This document shows, in pieces, positions 19,282-28,003 of a stretch of 64,000 nt of DNA. Origin of the DNA: Acinetobacter shaoyimingii (GTDB taxonomy: Bacteria > Pseudomonadota > Gammaproteobacteria > Pseudomonadales > Moraxellaceae). The stretch is taken from contig NZ_CP049801.1 in the NCBI RefSeq assembly GCF_011578045.1, positions 682,001 through 746,000 on the forward strand. Reading direction: 5' to 3'. The notes below the pieces were generated by a model. It was not told the origin of the DNA. It was given only the letters and a program-made list of their open reading frames with translations, and did not search any database. Position numbers and translations under genes: made by a program. Position 1 is the stretch's first letter. Each line of letters begins with the position of its first letter.

Positions 19282-20487
19282 ATGAATGATTTTTTTCAAC
19301 AACTCAATCGTGATTTAAAACAGCAAGGGACAGGCACTCCCCAACTGATCATCGACTCATCACGACTAGATCAGAATATTGCGTATGTCCAGCAACAGTT
19401 AAAAACGGCACCCCATCTTCAAGCACGATTAGTAGTCAAATCTTTGGCGTGTATGTCCTTGTTAAAAAAACTCAGTTGTGACTTCAATTGCAGACGTTTT
19501 ATGGTCTTTCATATTGCGCATTTGTCACAGATGTTTGAGGCTTTTGATCAGTCAGATTTACTTTTTGGTAAGCCCATGCCAATAAAAGCCGTGGAGCAAT
19601 TTTATCAGCAAATTTATCAGCAACATATTGAAATTAAAAATAATCAGCTGCATTGGCTCATTGACCATATTGAGCGATTAAAACAATACGTTGAACTGGC
19701 AAAGACAATTGATGTAAAGTTGCGAGTCAATATTGAAATTGATGTGGGACTGCATCGGGGTGGCGTTCGAACCATCTCTGAGTTTGATCAGCTACTTAAC
19801 TACATTCGACAGCATTCGGATCTGCTTGAACTCACAGGACTTATGGGCTACGACGCGCATGTCACTAAAGTACCGAGCATCATTAAAAAAACGGAACGTG
19901 CGTATGAAGAATCTCAACAGATTTATGCAGATTATATAGATCATTTAAAAACCCATCATGCAGATCTGTGGCATGACCAATTATGTTTCAATGGTGGTGG
20001 CAGTCCAACTTTTGAATTTCATGTGAAAGATAGTGTGTGTAATGACCTATCTTTTGGGTCAATGTTATTCAAACCCAGTGATTTTGATAGTCAATATTTA
20101 AAGAATCTTCAACCTTGTTTATTTATTGCAGCGCCAGTATTAAAAGTTTTAGATGCGGTAGAAATGCCGAGCATGCCTTGGCTAAATCCATTCAAAGGAT
20201 TGCATCATCAACAAGCGGTGTTTATTTATGGCGGTTATTGGATGGGCCAATATGTTTATCCGCCCAAAACACGTCCTCATTTGCTGTATGGTCGTAGTAC
20301 CAATCAAGAGCTCGTTTGTATATCGAGAGATTACCCGATCCATCGAGATGACTATGTTTTTGTCAGACCGTCACAAAGTGAAAGTGTGATTCCTCAGTTT
20401 TCACATAGCTATCTTTATCAACATCAGTCTTCAGAAGTGGAATTATCTCAATGCACTTTTCAAGTATGGGAAAATTTTAGGGAATAA
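19282..20487 (+). CDS. Alanine-racemase-fold PLP enzyme (D-threonine aldolase/amino acid deaminase-like)
   Basis: 401-residue fold-type III PLP protein. The PLP lysine lies in the first strand (RLVVKSLACMSLL, around K49). The barrel carries the IEIDVGLHRGG and LMGYDAHV motifs seen in DSD1/D-threonine aldolase relatives, and CFNGGGSPTF binds phosphate. The usual HxC zinc site of D-threonine aldolase/D-serine dehydratase near the C-terminus is absent: YVFVRPSQSES is in its place, as I recall for the subgroup annotated as amino acid deaminase/aldolase. It is 10 bp from the FAD oxidase. Specific reaction unknown. Confidence 0.78.
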   Translation: MNDFFQQLNRDLKQQGTGTPQLIIDSSRLDQNIAYVQQQLKTAPHLQARLVVKSLACMSLLKKLSCDFNCRRFMVFHIAHLSQMFEAFDQSDLLFGKPMPIKAVEQFYQQIYQQHIEIKNNQLHWLIDHIERLKQYVELAKTIDVKLRVNIEIDVGLHRGGVRTISEFDQLLNYIRQHSDLLELTGLMGYDAHVTKVPSIIKKTERAYEESQQIYADYIDHLKTHHADLWHDQLCFNGGGSPTFEFHVKDSVCNDLSFGSMLFKPSDFDSQYLKNLQPCLFIAAPVLKVLDAVEMPSMPWLNPFKGLHHQQAVFIYGGYWMGQYVYPPKTRPHLLYGRSTNQELVCISRDYPIHRDDYVFVRPSQSESVIPQFSHSYLYQHQSSEVELSQCTFQVWENFRE

Positions 20488-20508
20488 ATGACGAATCCTT
20501 TATTCCCT
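20479..20508. terminator. Inverted repeat, possible bidirectional terminator
   Basis: A 10-bp perfect stem AGGGAATAAA/TTTATTCCCT overlaps the stop of the racemase-fold gene and faces the convergent glutamate-synthase-like gene. There is no strong T-run, so its terminator function is tentative. Confidence 0.45.
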
Positions 20509-20515
20509 ATGTTGT

Positions 20516-22135
20516 TTATAAAATACCGCCGTAATGAATACCTGTAAGTTGATGCATTTCTTTTTTCCAAGTGGTCAGATCATCAATGCTAAATTGATTT
20601 AAATGATGGTGACCACAAGCACGTGCCATAACTTGCATCAACTCGATTGATGCACTTAAGAAATTGTGTAACTGCTGTGCAGATTTATCAATTTCCAGAC
20701 GACGACGTAAATGATCTTGCTGTGTTGCAACACCGACAGGACAATCATTGGTTTGACACGCACGCATGCCTAAACAGCCAATAGCTTGCATCGCTGAGTT
20801 TGAAATGGCAATGGCATCTGCACCTAAAGCCAGTGCTTTAATAAAGTCGGCAGGGACACGCAAACCACCTGTGATGACCAAACTAATATCTGAGCGACCC
20901 AAACGATCTAAATGGCGACGTGCACGGGCAAGGGCGGGAATGGTAGGTACGGAAATATTATCTCGGAACAGTGTTGGAGCAGCACCAGTGCCTCCACCAC
21001 GACCATCTAAAATAATGTAGTCCACACCAATACTTAAGGCTGCATCAATATCACGCTCAATATGCTGTGCTGAGAGTTTATAGCCAATCGGAATGCCTCC
21101 TGTTTCTTCACGAACATAGTTAGCGAAGTCTTTGTATTGTGAAAGTTCTGTCCAATCAGGGAAAGTCGATGGTGAAATGGCCGCTTGACCTTCTGGTAAA
21201 TGGCGAACTTCAGCAATTTTTCCTTTGACCTTTTCACCTGGTAAGTGACCACCAGTTCCGGTTTTCGCCGCTTGACCACCTTTGAAATGAAAAGCCTGAC
21301 ATTTTTTGACTTTCTCAATGTCATAACCAAAACGACCCGAGGCTAACTCATAAAAATAACGTGAATTTGCTGCTTGTTCTTCTGCCAGCATACCGCCTTC
21401 ACCAGAGCAGATGCCTGTACCTGAAAGTTCAGCACCTTGCGCTAAAGCGATTTTGGCTTCTTGAGACAGTGCGCCGAAACTCATGTCCGATACAAAAATA
21501 GGAATATCCAGTTTTAATGGCTTTTTGGCATTTTTGCCAATAATGACTTCTGTTGCTACAGGTGCATCATCCAGTAATGGAACTTTCCAAAGTTGTGCTG
21601 TGACCAATTGAATATCATCCCATTTAGGGACTTGATCAAATGGCACACCCATCGATGCTGTTGGACCATGGTGTCCAAATTTTTTAAGACCATTACGTGC
21701 AAGTTCTAAAATCAGTTTATTGTTTGGTTCTTCAGGACCACTTTGTGAATCTGCATAGAGACCTTGATATTGATCTCGCTGATATTTTTGTGGATTTTTG
21801 ACTTCCCAAGCGGCAATTTCTTCAGCATCAACACAGACAAAACCATCTTCTATCCAAGCCTTGAATTTTTGTAAATTTTTATTGATATATCTCGGATTTA
21901 TTCCTGTTTTATAGATGTAATGTGAGCCATGTAATCCACAGACAATTTTATTGTCATGGATATGTGCATCAGACATGAGTGCACCACGATGCTGACAGCG
22001 TCCATACATGACAACCACTTGTTCAGGATCGTCATCAGGGAGTTTGAGAACGACTAAATCGACATTGGAAGAAAACGCATAAGTGGGTTTTAATATTTCG
22101 AGTGTGTTCCATGGAATGAGTTTTTCTGTGCGCAT
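20516..22135 (-). CDS. Rieske [2Fe-2S] / glutamate-synthase-like FMN protein fusion
   Basis: 539 residues in two parts. Residues about 1-110 form a Rieske domain with the exact ligand pattern C47-x-H49 ... C66-x2-H69. From about residue 150 comes the FMN-binding TIM barrel of the glutamate synthase large subunit family, with SDMSFGALS, GTGICSGEGGM, DGRGGGTGAAP, ITGGLRVPAD and the [3Fe-4S] cysteine set C-x5-C-x4-C in CLGMRACQTNDC. The amidotransferase domain of GltB is missing, so it is not a complete glutamate synthase. The role is unknown; electron transfer from the Rieske centre to FMN is a natural inference. ATG 22135 is close to the Rieske fold start. Confidence 0.85.
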   Translation of the reverse strand: MRTEKLIPWNTLEILKPTYAFSSNVDLVVLKLPDDDPEQVVVMYGRCQHRGALMSDAHIHDNKIVCGLHGSHYIYKTGINPRYINKNLQKFKAWIEDGFVCVDAEEIAAWEVKNPQKYQRDQYQGLYADSQSGPEEPNNKLILELARNGLKKFGHHGPTASMGVPFDQVPKWDDIQLVTAQLWKVPLLDDAPVATEVIIGKNAKKPLKLDIPIFVSDMSFGALSQEAKIALAQGAELSGTGICSGEGGMLAEEQAANSRYFYELASGRFGYDIEKVKKCQAFHFKGGQAAKTGTGGHLPGEKVKGKIAEVRHLPEGQAAISPSTFPDWTELSQYKDFANYVREETGGIPIGYKLSAQHIERDIDAALSIGVDYIILDGRGGGTGAAPTLFRDNISVPTIPALARARRHLDRLGRSDISLVITGGLRVPADFIKALALGADAIAISNSAMQAIGCLGMRACQTNDCPVGVATQQDHLRRRLEIDKSAQQLHNFLSASIELMQVMARACGHHHLNQFSIDDLTTWKKEMHQLTGIHYGGIL

Positions 22136-22386
22136 ATTACCTGCCTATTTTTATTCAGTGGGTAAGATTTTGATCAATGTATTCAATCAATGTAAAAGGT
22201 TATCTATATGAAGTGTTAAATGATTTATCTAAAGATTATGGCATGTTGAATGAAATTGTTCTGTTATGTGCATGTGATTCTGTAATTTATGCATAGGACA
22301 ATTTACGATCTGAAATATAAACTCAATATATAAAAGCTTATTTGAATTGTTTTTTTCAAAAAAGTTTAAAAAAAAACATAAAAGGT

Positions 22387-22414
22387 TTATTAAAACGTGC
22401 GAGGGGTGTAAAAT
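22387..22414 (+). promoter_or_regulatory. Candidate thrS promoter
   Basis: TTATTA, 16-bp spacer, TAAAAT (5/6 match to TATAAT). The implied start near 22421 leaves a leader of about 105 nt before thrS. The -35 is weak. Confidence 0.4.
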
Positions 22415-22479
22415 TTTCGCACTTTTATGATTGTTCCACCGATTTTATCTTTTGAGCTTCGCTCGATCATAATCTCGCG

Positions 22480-22508
22480 GTGACATGCTCCATGGTACGG
22501 GGCATCAC
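22480..22508 (+). promoter_or_regulatory. thrS operator candidate: tRNA-Thr anticodon-arm mimic
   Basis: A stem ATGCTCC/GGGGCAT (22485-22491 with 22499-22505, one G-U pair), extended by GTG/CAC across a 2-nt bulge, closes a 7-nt loop ATGGTAC. Numbered as an anticodon loop, the second base is T(33) and bases 3-5 are GGT, the anticodon of tRNA-Thr(GGU), followed by A(37). In E. coli, ThrRS binds an anticodon-like hairpin just upstream of the thrS ribosome site to repress its own translation. This hairpin ends a few bases before the AAGGAT Shine-Dalgarno site (about 22513-22518). Confidence 0.6.
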
Positions 22509-22525
22509 TCCTTAAGGATTTTTAT

Positions 22526-24448
22526 ATGCCAATTATTACTTTGCCAAATGGCGATCAAAAACAGTTTGATCACGCCGTATCTGTGATGGACGTTGCCCTT
22601 AGCATTGGTCCTGGTCTTGCAAAAAATACCGTTGCTGGTCGTGTGAACGATCGCTTGGTTGATGCATCTGATTTAATCACGGAAGATGCAACAGTTCAAA
22701 TTATCACGCCTAAAGATCAAGAAGGCGTTGAAATTATTCGTCACTCTTGCGCGCATTTAGTGGGTCATGCTGTTAAGCAATTGTTCCCAGAAGCAAAGAT
22801 GGTCATTGGTCCTGTCATTGAAGAAGGTTTCTACTATGACATCTGGATGCCACGTCCGTTTACACTAGACGACATGGCAGCAATCGAAGAGCGTATGAAA
22901 AAGCTTATCGATCAAGATTATGATGTCATCAAAAAAATGACACCGCGTGATGAAGTGATTGCAGAATTCACAGCACGTGGTGAAGAATACAAATTGCGTT
23001 TGATTGCAGACATGCCTAACGAGACTCAAATGGGCTTGTATTACCATCAAGATTATTTAGATATGTGTCGTGGTCCACACGTACCGAATACTAAATTCTT
23101 AAAATCATTCAAACTGACTAAAATCTCTGGCGCTTACTGGCGTGGTGATGCGAAGAACGAACAGCTTCAACGTATCTACGGTACAGCTTGGGCAGACAAA
23201 AAACAGTTAGCGGCTTATATCAAGCGTATTGAAGAAGCTGAAAAGCGTGACCACCGTAAAATTGGTAAGGCTTTAGACTTGTTCCATATGCAAGAAGAAG
23301 CACCTGGTATGGTGTTCTGGCATGCCAATGGTTGGACAATTTACCAAGTCCTTGAGCAGTACATGCGTAAAGTTCAACAAGAAAACGGCTACCAAGAGAT
23401 TAAAACACCGCAAATTGTGGATTTCTCACTTTGGGAAAAATCAGGTCACGCAGCAAACTATGCAGAAAACATGTTTACGACTCATTCAGAGAGCCGTAAC
23501 TATGCTGTAAAACCAATGAATTGCCCATGTCATGTGCAAGTATTTAACCAAGGTTTAAAATCTTATCGTGACCTTCCAATTCGTTTAGCAGAGTTTGGTT
23601 CTTGTCATCGTAACGAGCCATCTGGTTCTTTACATGGCATTATGCGTGTACGTGGATTTACTCAAGATGATGCACATATCTTCTGTACCACTGAACAAAT
23701 TGGACAAGAAGTTGCAGATTTTATTAAACTAACACTCGATGTGTATAAAGACTTTGGCTTCGAAGAAGTACAAATGAAATTATCAACACGCCCTGAAAAG
23801 CGTGTAGGTGATGATAAACTTTGGGATGTCGCTGAAAAATCTTTAGCGGATGCATTAGATGCAGCGGGCTTGGCTTGGGATTTACAACCAGGTGAAGGTG
23901 CATTCTATGGTCCGAAAATTGAATTTTCATTGAAAGACTGTTTAGGTCGTGTATGGCAATGCGGTACAATTCAATGTGACTTCAACTTACCATTACGTTT
24001 AGATGCGTCGTATGTCACTGAAGACAATGATCGTGATCACCCTGTGATGTTGCATCGTGCAATACTTGGCAGTTTTGAACGTTTTATTGGTATACTAATT
24101 GAACACTACGCTGGTTTCATGCCACCTTGGTTGGCTCCGATTCAAGCATGTGTCATGAATATTACCGATTCTCAAGCGGTTGCTTGTGAGCAAGTGGTCG
24201 CAAAACTCAAAGAAAATGGAATTCGAGCAATTTCAGACTTGAGAAATGAGAAGATCGGCTTTAAGATTCGTGAGCGTACATTAGAACGCATTCCATACTT
24301 ACTGGTTCTTGGTGACCGTGAAGTTGAAGAAGGTACAGTCAATGTGCGTACGCGTTCTGGAACAAATTTAGGGACTATGTCAATTGACGCTTTCGTTGAC
24401 TTAGTGAAAGCAGCCGTAGCCGAACGTGGCCGGTATATTGTGGAGTAA
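22526..24448 (+). CDS. thrS: Threonyl-tRNA synthetase
   Basis: Class II aminoacyl-tRNA synthetase of 640 residues. N-terminal TGS domain (residues 1-62), then the editing domain with [11 protein letters not shown] (HxxxH) and the CRGPHVP motif. The catalytic core has the zinc ligand cysteine in [10 protein letters not shown] and motif 2 with FRNEPSG-type residues ([19 protein letters not shown]). Motif 3 is [19 protein letters not shown], and a C-terminal anticodon-binding domain follows. AAGGATTTTT precedes the ATG. infC follows after 5 nt, and the leader contains a probable autoregulatory operator. Confidence 0.97.
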   Translation: MPIITLPNGDQKQFDHAVSVMDVALSIGPGLAKNTVAGRVNDRLVDASDLITEDATVQIITPKDQEGVEIIRHSCAHLVGHAVKQLFPEAKMVIGPVIEEGFYYDIWMPRPFTLDDMAAIEERMKKLIDQDYDVIKKMTPRDEVIAEFTARGEEYKLRLIADMPNETQMGLYYHQDYLDMCRGPHVPNTKFLKSFKLTKISGAYWRGDAKNEQLQRIYGTAWADKKQLAAYIKRIEEAEKRDHRKIGKALDLFHMQEEAPGMVFWHANGWTIYQVLEQYMRKVQQENGYQEIKTPQIVDFSLWEKSGHAANYAENMFTTHSESRNYAVKPMNCPCHVQVFNQGLKSYRDLPIRLAEFGSCHRNEPSGSLHGIMRVRGFTQDDAHIFCTTEQIGQEVADFIKLTLDVYKDFGFEEVQMKLSTRPEKRVGDDKLWDVAEKSLADALDAAGLAWDLQPGEGAFYGPKIEFSLKDCLGRVWQCGTIQCDFNLPLRLDASYVTEDNDRDHPVMLHRAILGSFERFIGILIEHYAGFMPPWLAPIQACVMNITDSQAVACEQVVAKLKENGIRAISDLRNEKIGFKIRERTLERIPYLLVLGDREVEEGTVNVRTRSGTNLGTMSIDAFVDLVKAAVAERGRYIVE

Positions 24449-24453
24449 GAAAG

Positions 24454-25005
24454 ATTAAACAGCCTGACCGTAACCAACAACAAGGTGCTAAAAGCAATCG
24501 TCCTGCGCTTAATGACGAGATCCGTGCAAAAGATGTACGTCTCGTTGGAGCTGATGGAGAACAAAAAGGCATCGTTTCATTAGCTGAAGCGTTGCGCGCT
24601 GCTGAAGAAGCTGAACTCGATCTTGTTGAGATTGTAGCGAATGCAGAGCCACCTGTTTGTAAAATCATGGATTTTAACAAGCATTTATTTGATCTGAAGC
24701 AGAAGCAAAAAGATGCGAAGAAAAAGCAGCATCAAGTTCAGGTTAAAGAAATCAAGTTGCGCCCTGGTACAGACGTTGGTGACTACAACATCAAGCTGCG
24801 TGCTATTCTTCGTTTCTTAGAAGAAGGTAACAAAGTCAAAATTACTTTGCGTTTCCGTGGTCGTGAGATGGCTCACCAACAGTTAGGTTTAGCTCAATTA
24901 CAAAAAATTGAAGCTGACGTTGCTGAGTTTGGTGTCATCGAACAAGCTCCGAAAATGGAAGGTCGTCAAATGGGTATGTTAATTGGACCGAAAAAGAAAA
25001 AATAA
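24454..25005 (+). CDS. infC: Translation initiation factor IF-3 with ATT start
   Basis: IF-3 binds the 30S subunit and discriminates against non-canonical start codons. Reading from ATT 24454, eight bases after GGAG, gives a 183-residue protein. It opens with a basic tail and then the N-domain ([20 protein letters not shown]...[16 protein letters not shown]). A Lys-rich linker ([10 protein letters not shown]) and the C-domain ([18 protein letters not shown]...[16 protein letters not shown]) follow. Start codons ATG/GTG/TTG would only give a truncated protein from 24592. The rare ATT start allows IF-3 to repress itself, as known for E. coli infC (AUU). A strong terminator follows directly. Confidence 0.95.
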   Translation: MKQPDRNQQQGAKSNRPALNDEIRAKDVRLVGADGEQKGIVSLAEALRAAEEAELDLVEIVANAEPPVCKIMDFNKHLFDLKQKQKDAKKKQHQVQVKEIKLRPGTDVGDYNIKLRAILRFLEEGNKVKITLRFRGREMAHQQLGLAQLQKIEADVAEFGVIEQAPKMEGRQMGMLIGPKKKK

Positions 25006-25021
25006 CATGCATTTTTGACTT

Positions 25022-25052
25022 AAAAAAGCACTGCGATCGCAGTGCTTTTTTA
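25022..25052 (+). terminator. Strong terminator after infC
   Basis: Perfect palindrome AAAAAAGCACTGCG/CGCAGTGCTTTTTT around AT. It separates thrS-infC from the rpmI-rplT genes that would follow directly in many relatives. Confidence 0.95.
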
Positions 25053-25100
25053 TTGTGTTTTAAAATTAGATTGATTTAAAAGATAAAAAAATGAATTTAT

Positions 25101-25131
25101 AAAACAAGAAGACCAACCTAAGGTTGGTCTT
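25101..25131 (-). terminator. Terminator after hsp20
   Basis: Stem AAGACCAACC/GGTTGGTCTT with a short loop; on the minus strand it is followed by TTGTTTT. It lies about 27 bp past the hsp20 stop. Confidence 0.8.
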
Positions 25132-25157
25132 GGAAAAACGATTTAGTGGAATTGACT

Positions 25158-25625
25158 TTAGCTCAACTGGTCTTGTTGAGATGACTCAATAACAGCTTGG
25201 CGTTTAGCACCAATTGGAATTTGACGAGGTAATTTTTCTTCCGGAATAATCCGTTGTAGCTCAATCGTCAATAAACCATTTTCATAGTCAGCATGTTGAA
25301 CCTCGATGTGTTCATCGAGTCTTAAAGACAATTTAAATGAACGACGTGCAATGCCTTTATGCAAAATTTCTACATTTTGGTCGTGTTTTTGCTCTGAAGG
25401 TTTGCCTGCAATAGTCAAAACTAAATTTTCCAGATGAATGGAAAGTTCATCTTCTTTAAAACCAGCAGTTGCGACCACAATGCGGTACTGATTATCGCCT
25501 GTTTTTTCAATATTGTATGGAGGGTAATTTGGCGCTTCGCTTTGCATTGCGTAGTCGAATAAGTCGTTGAAGCGATCAAAACCAATGCTACGACGGAATA
25601 GAGGAGTTAAACTCATGTTACTCAT
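25158..25625 (-). CDS. Small heat-shock protein, Hsp20/IbpA family
   Basis: ATP-independent holdase chaperone of 155 residues. It has an N-terminal phenylalanine-rich arm (LTPLFRRSIGFDRFNDLFD), then the alpha-crystallin domain (about residues 38-130, PPYNIEKTGDNQYRIVVATAG...ENGLLTIELQR). A C-terminal IPIG (residues 136-139) is a likely I/V-x-I-like anchoring motif (partial). AGGAGG lies 8 nt before ATG 25625. It is monocistronic, with a sigma32-like promoter about 110 bp upstream. Confidence 0.93.
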   Translation of the reverse strand: MSNMSLTPLFRRSIGFDRFNDLFDYAMQSEAPNYPPYNIEKTGDNQYRIVVATAGFKEDELSIHLENLVLTIAGKPSEQKHDQNVEILHKGIARRSFKLSLRLDEHIEVQHADYENGLLTIELQRIIPEEKLPRQIPIGAKRQAVIESSQQDQLS

Positions 25626-25660
25626 TGATAGAACCTCCTGAGTTCAGCAAAGTTATATAA
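25626..25660 (-). promoter_or_regulatory. hsp20 5' leader, ROSE-like thermometer candidate
   Basis: Just before the start, the transcript reads TTGCT, then GAACTC, then AGGAGG. A UUGCU element facing the Shine-Dalgarno sequence is the hallmark of ROSE RNA thermometers that control small heat-shock genes. The pairing here is short and was judged by eye. Confidence 0.35.
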
Positions 25661-25732
25661 ATAAGATAAAGTCTGTTGTGCTTTGCACCGACAGCGATTG
25701 TGTAATATCGATTGATCTTTACACACTTTTTA

Positions 25733-25760
25733 ATATCGGTATGCGATGAAAAAATTCAAG
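25733..25760 (-). promoter_or_regulatory. Sigma32-type heat-shock promoter for hsp20
   Basis: On the minus strand CTTGAAT, a 13-nt spacer, then ACCGATAT. The RpoH consensus is CTTGAAA with a 13-15 nt spacer and CCCCATNT, so the -35 matches 6/7 and the -10 matches 5 of 7 fixed positions. The transcript would carry a leader of about 100 nt. Confidence 0.6.
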
Positions 25761-26007
25761 ATTATTTTAAAAAAATTTAGAGCGAAATTTCAGAAATTTT
25801 AAGTTTAAAAGAGTTTGTGAGTACGTCTATACAGTATGCTGATTAGCATTATTTACATTATATTTGAGCAATTTAAAGAAAATTTAAAATTATTATAAGG
25901 CTTTATGGTCATAAAAGTATCAAAATTTATTCAATGATAGAAGGTCTAAAAACATGTTATAACCGTGTGGTGGCTCAAGAACATTGCAGAGTATGAAAGG
26001 AAGAAAA
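25761..26007. other. AT-rich intergenic stretch, no gene seen
   Basis: The rest of the hsp20-GST gap. Rich in A/T runs, no ORF or stable hairpin apparent. It should contain the GST promoter; an AAGGAAG ribosome site precedes ATG 26008. Confidence 0.45.
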
Positions 26008-26628
26008 ATGATAGATCTTTATTATTGGGGAACGCCCAATGGTCATAAAATTACGATTGCCTTAGAAGAAATGGGGTTGGAATACCAAATATTCCCCATC
26101 AATATTTTAGAAAATGACCAATTTCAGGCAGATTTTTTGCGTATTTCTCCTAACAATAAAATCCCTGCAATTGTGGATCAGAATGGCCCAAATGATGAAC
26201 CGATTTCTGTGTTTGAGTCTGGTGCAATTTTACAGTATTTGGGTCGTAAAACTGGACTGTATTATCCAAGCGATGAACAGAAGCGTGTTGAAGTTGAGCA
26301 GTGGCTGATGTGGCAAATGGGTGGCTTGGGACCCATGCTCGGTCAAAATCATCACTTCAATAAATTTGCTCCTGAACGTATTCCGTATGCGACGGAACGC
26401 TATATAAATGAAACTAAACGCTTGTATGGTGTATTGAATAAACAGCTAATAGGTCAAAAATTCGTGGCAGGTGAATACTCCATTGCAGATATGGCGATTT
26501 TGCCTTGGTTATTGCGCCATGAATGGCAGGGGATAGAGATTGATGTTTATCCTCATGTAAAAGAATATATAGAGCGTTTAACAGCTCGTCCCGCAATTCA
26601 AAAGGCACTTTCAATTAAGGTCACATAG
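26008..26628 (+). CDS. Glutathione S-transferase family protein (YfcG-like)
   Basis: Thioredoxin-fold N-domain (residues 1-85) followed by the all-alpha GST C-domain. LYYWGTPNGHKITIALEE at the N-terminus has Thr/Asn-type active-site residues (TPNGHK), as in YfcG/Ure2-like disulfide-bond reductases. ESGAILQYLG is the glutathione gamma-Glu binding motif, and the C-domain shows the YSIADMAILPW N-capping box. ATG 26008 follows AAGGAAG and gives a 206-residue protein; an upstream TTG at 25984 is less likely. Detoxification or disulfide reduction is a family-level inference. Confidence 0.87.
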   Translation: MIDLYYWGTPNGHKITIALEEMGLEYQIFPINILENDQFQADFLRISPNNKIPAIVDQNGPNDEPISVFESGAILQYLGRKTGLYYPSDEQKRVEVEQWLMWQMGGLGPMLGQNHHFNKFAPERIPYATERYINETKRLYGVLNKQLIGQKFVAGEYSIADMAILPWLLRHEWQGIEIDVYPHVKEYIERLTARPAIQKALSIKVT

Positions 26629-26725
26629 GTGCTAAGTGACTCTGATAGGATGAATGGATGTACTTTAATGCAGTATCAATTTTCAATGATATGATCTGTT
26701 CATACGCTCAGATGTCTTGTGATTA

Positions 26726-27151
26726 ATGGCTTATTTTTTACTTTTTCTCTCAGCTTTTGGTGCCGCAACACTCTTACCATTACAGTCTGAAGCGGTACTT
26801 GTTGGGCTTCTTGCACAGTCTCGGTATTCCATTATTGCGCTTATTTTTATAGCCAGCATAGGCAATATTTTGGGTTCATGCCTCAATTGGTACTTAGGTT
26901 TTAAACTAGAACAATTTAAAGATAAAAACTGGTTTCCAGTCTCAGAACAACAAATGTTGAAAGCTGAGCAAACTTACCGAAAATATGGCTATTGGTCATT
27001 ACTATTCAGTTGGGTTCCGATTATAGGAGATCCCATAACCCTTATTGCAGGTTTACTAAAAGAAAATTTTGTTCGATTTTTACTGATGGTATCCATAGCG
27101 AAAATCGGACGGTATCTCTTTGTTTATCTAATTTTTATTGGACTTATCTAA
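26726..27151 (+). CDS. YqaA/DedA-like inner-membrane protein
   Basis: A 141-residue polytopic membrane protein with about four hydrophobic segments (residues 3-25, 32-55, 90-110, 115-138). It has the SNARE-associated/YqaA features: E22 in LPLQSEAVLVGLL, GNILGSCLNWYLG, and a Gly/Pro-rich WVPIIGDPITLIAG near residue 95. Relatives are small DedA-superfamily proteins, some of which move lipids; function here is unknown. No good ribosome site is seen. Convergent with the TonB_C-domain gene, 9 bp between stops. Confidence 0.82.
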   Translation: MAYFLLFLSAFGAATLLPLQSEAVLVGLLAQSRYSIIALIFIASIGNILGSCLNWYLGFKLEQFKDKNWFPVSEQQMLKAEQTYRKYGYWSLLFSWVPIIGDPITLIAGLLKENFVRFLLMVSIAKIGRYLFVYLIFIGLI

Positions 27152-27160
27152 CTTTAAAGT

Positions 27161-27925
27161 CTAGTCACAAGCGTTTAGATTAAAATCTATTTGATCTTCA
27201 AATTTCAGTTTATAAAATTGGTAAAACTTACGCGTTGCAGAGACTTGAGCCTTGGACACAGCATCAATAACTTTAGAATCGATGTTGACTAAATTTGAAC
27301 CTTGTATGAGTTTAATATCCGAAATTTTATTTTTTCTTGATAGTTTAAATTCAAACTTAACCATTCGGTCTTGTCGTTCTAATTCCGCCTTTTGGATGCT
27401 AAGAGGTGGTTTTTGTATATATTTAAAAGCCGTTTCTTGACCTTTAATTTGTTTATTTAATACGACTGAGTTGAAGGAATATGAACAAATAGGTTTCCTG
27501 ACTCGATTAGATAATGGAGGCGATTTTTTTGTTGAAGAATAATCATGTGATATAAATTTAAAATCTTGAATAACTTTAATAAACTCTTGATCACTGTCGA
27601 GCGATGTGGGTCTTAATTTTGCTACTTTTACAGCACTTAAAATTCGATTGTCTAGTTCACTTAACCCTGAGCTTTGATCAATCTTTGCTTCTATAATTTT
27701 GCCAAATTTATCTGCTTGGATGATTACTGACACAGAGCGGGGTTTACCTTCTAGGTCACCTGCTAAAAAATTAACACGTGGCTGTCTACTCCAACCTATA
27801 TGTTTTGCATGCATCACATTTGAATTGACATTATTGGTCGTTGATTTTTGATCTTGTAGTGTTGAATCTGCAACAACATAAGAAGCACTGCACAGGATTA
27901 AACCTGAAATAAGTAATTTTTTCAT
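27161..27925 (-). CDS. Secreted protein with two TonB C-terminal-like domains
   Basis: 255 residues from ATG 27925: a signal peptide (MKKLLISGLILCSASYVVA) and two copies of a TonB_C-like module. These lie near residues 55-120 (VSVIIQADKFGKIIEAKI...LDNRILSAVKVAKLRP) and 180-250 (FEFKLSRKNKISDIKL...IDSKVIDAVSKAQ). The transmembrane anchor and Pro-rich spacer of real TonB are missing. Two cysteines (PICSY in the middle and NACD at the end) are shared with the upstream paralogue and may form a disulfide. Probably a periplasmic binding protein; energy transduction is unlikely. The frame is open upstream to 28003, but the signal peptide fixes the start. Confidence 0.75.
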   Translation of the reverse strand: MKKLLISGLILCSASYVVADSTLQDQKSTTNNVNSNVMHAKHIGWSRQPRVNFLAGDLEGKPRSVSVIIQADKFGKIIEAKIDQSSGLSELDNRILSAVKVAKLRPTSLDSDQEFIKVIQDFKFISHDYSSTKKSPPLSNRVRKPICSYSFNSVVLNKQIKGQETAFKYIQKPPLSIQKAELERQDRMVKFEFKLSRKNKISDIKLIQGSNLVNIDSKVIDAVSKAQVSATRKFYQFYKLKFEDQIDFNLNACD

Positions 27926-28003
27926 AAGAATATAGTTTTTATAAAGTCTGCATTTCTGCTTTAATGAATTAGCTAGAGATATGAAATCTCTAGCTTTTAT
28001 CAA

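Larger units (their letters stand above)
22136..22525. other. Intergenic region with the thrS leader
   Basis: A 390-bp AT-rich region. The left 250 bp shows no ORF and must hold the promoter of the leftward Rieske/GltS gene. The right 110 bp is the thrS 5' leader, with the promoter and hairpins listed separately. Confidence 0.6.

Noticed and set aside
20516-22135. gltB, glutamate synthase large subunit
   Set aside because: The N-terminal glutamine amidotransferase domain and the long C-terminal beta-helix are absent and a Rieske domain is present instead.
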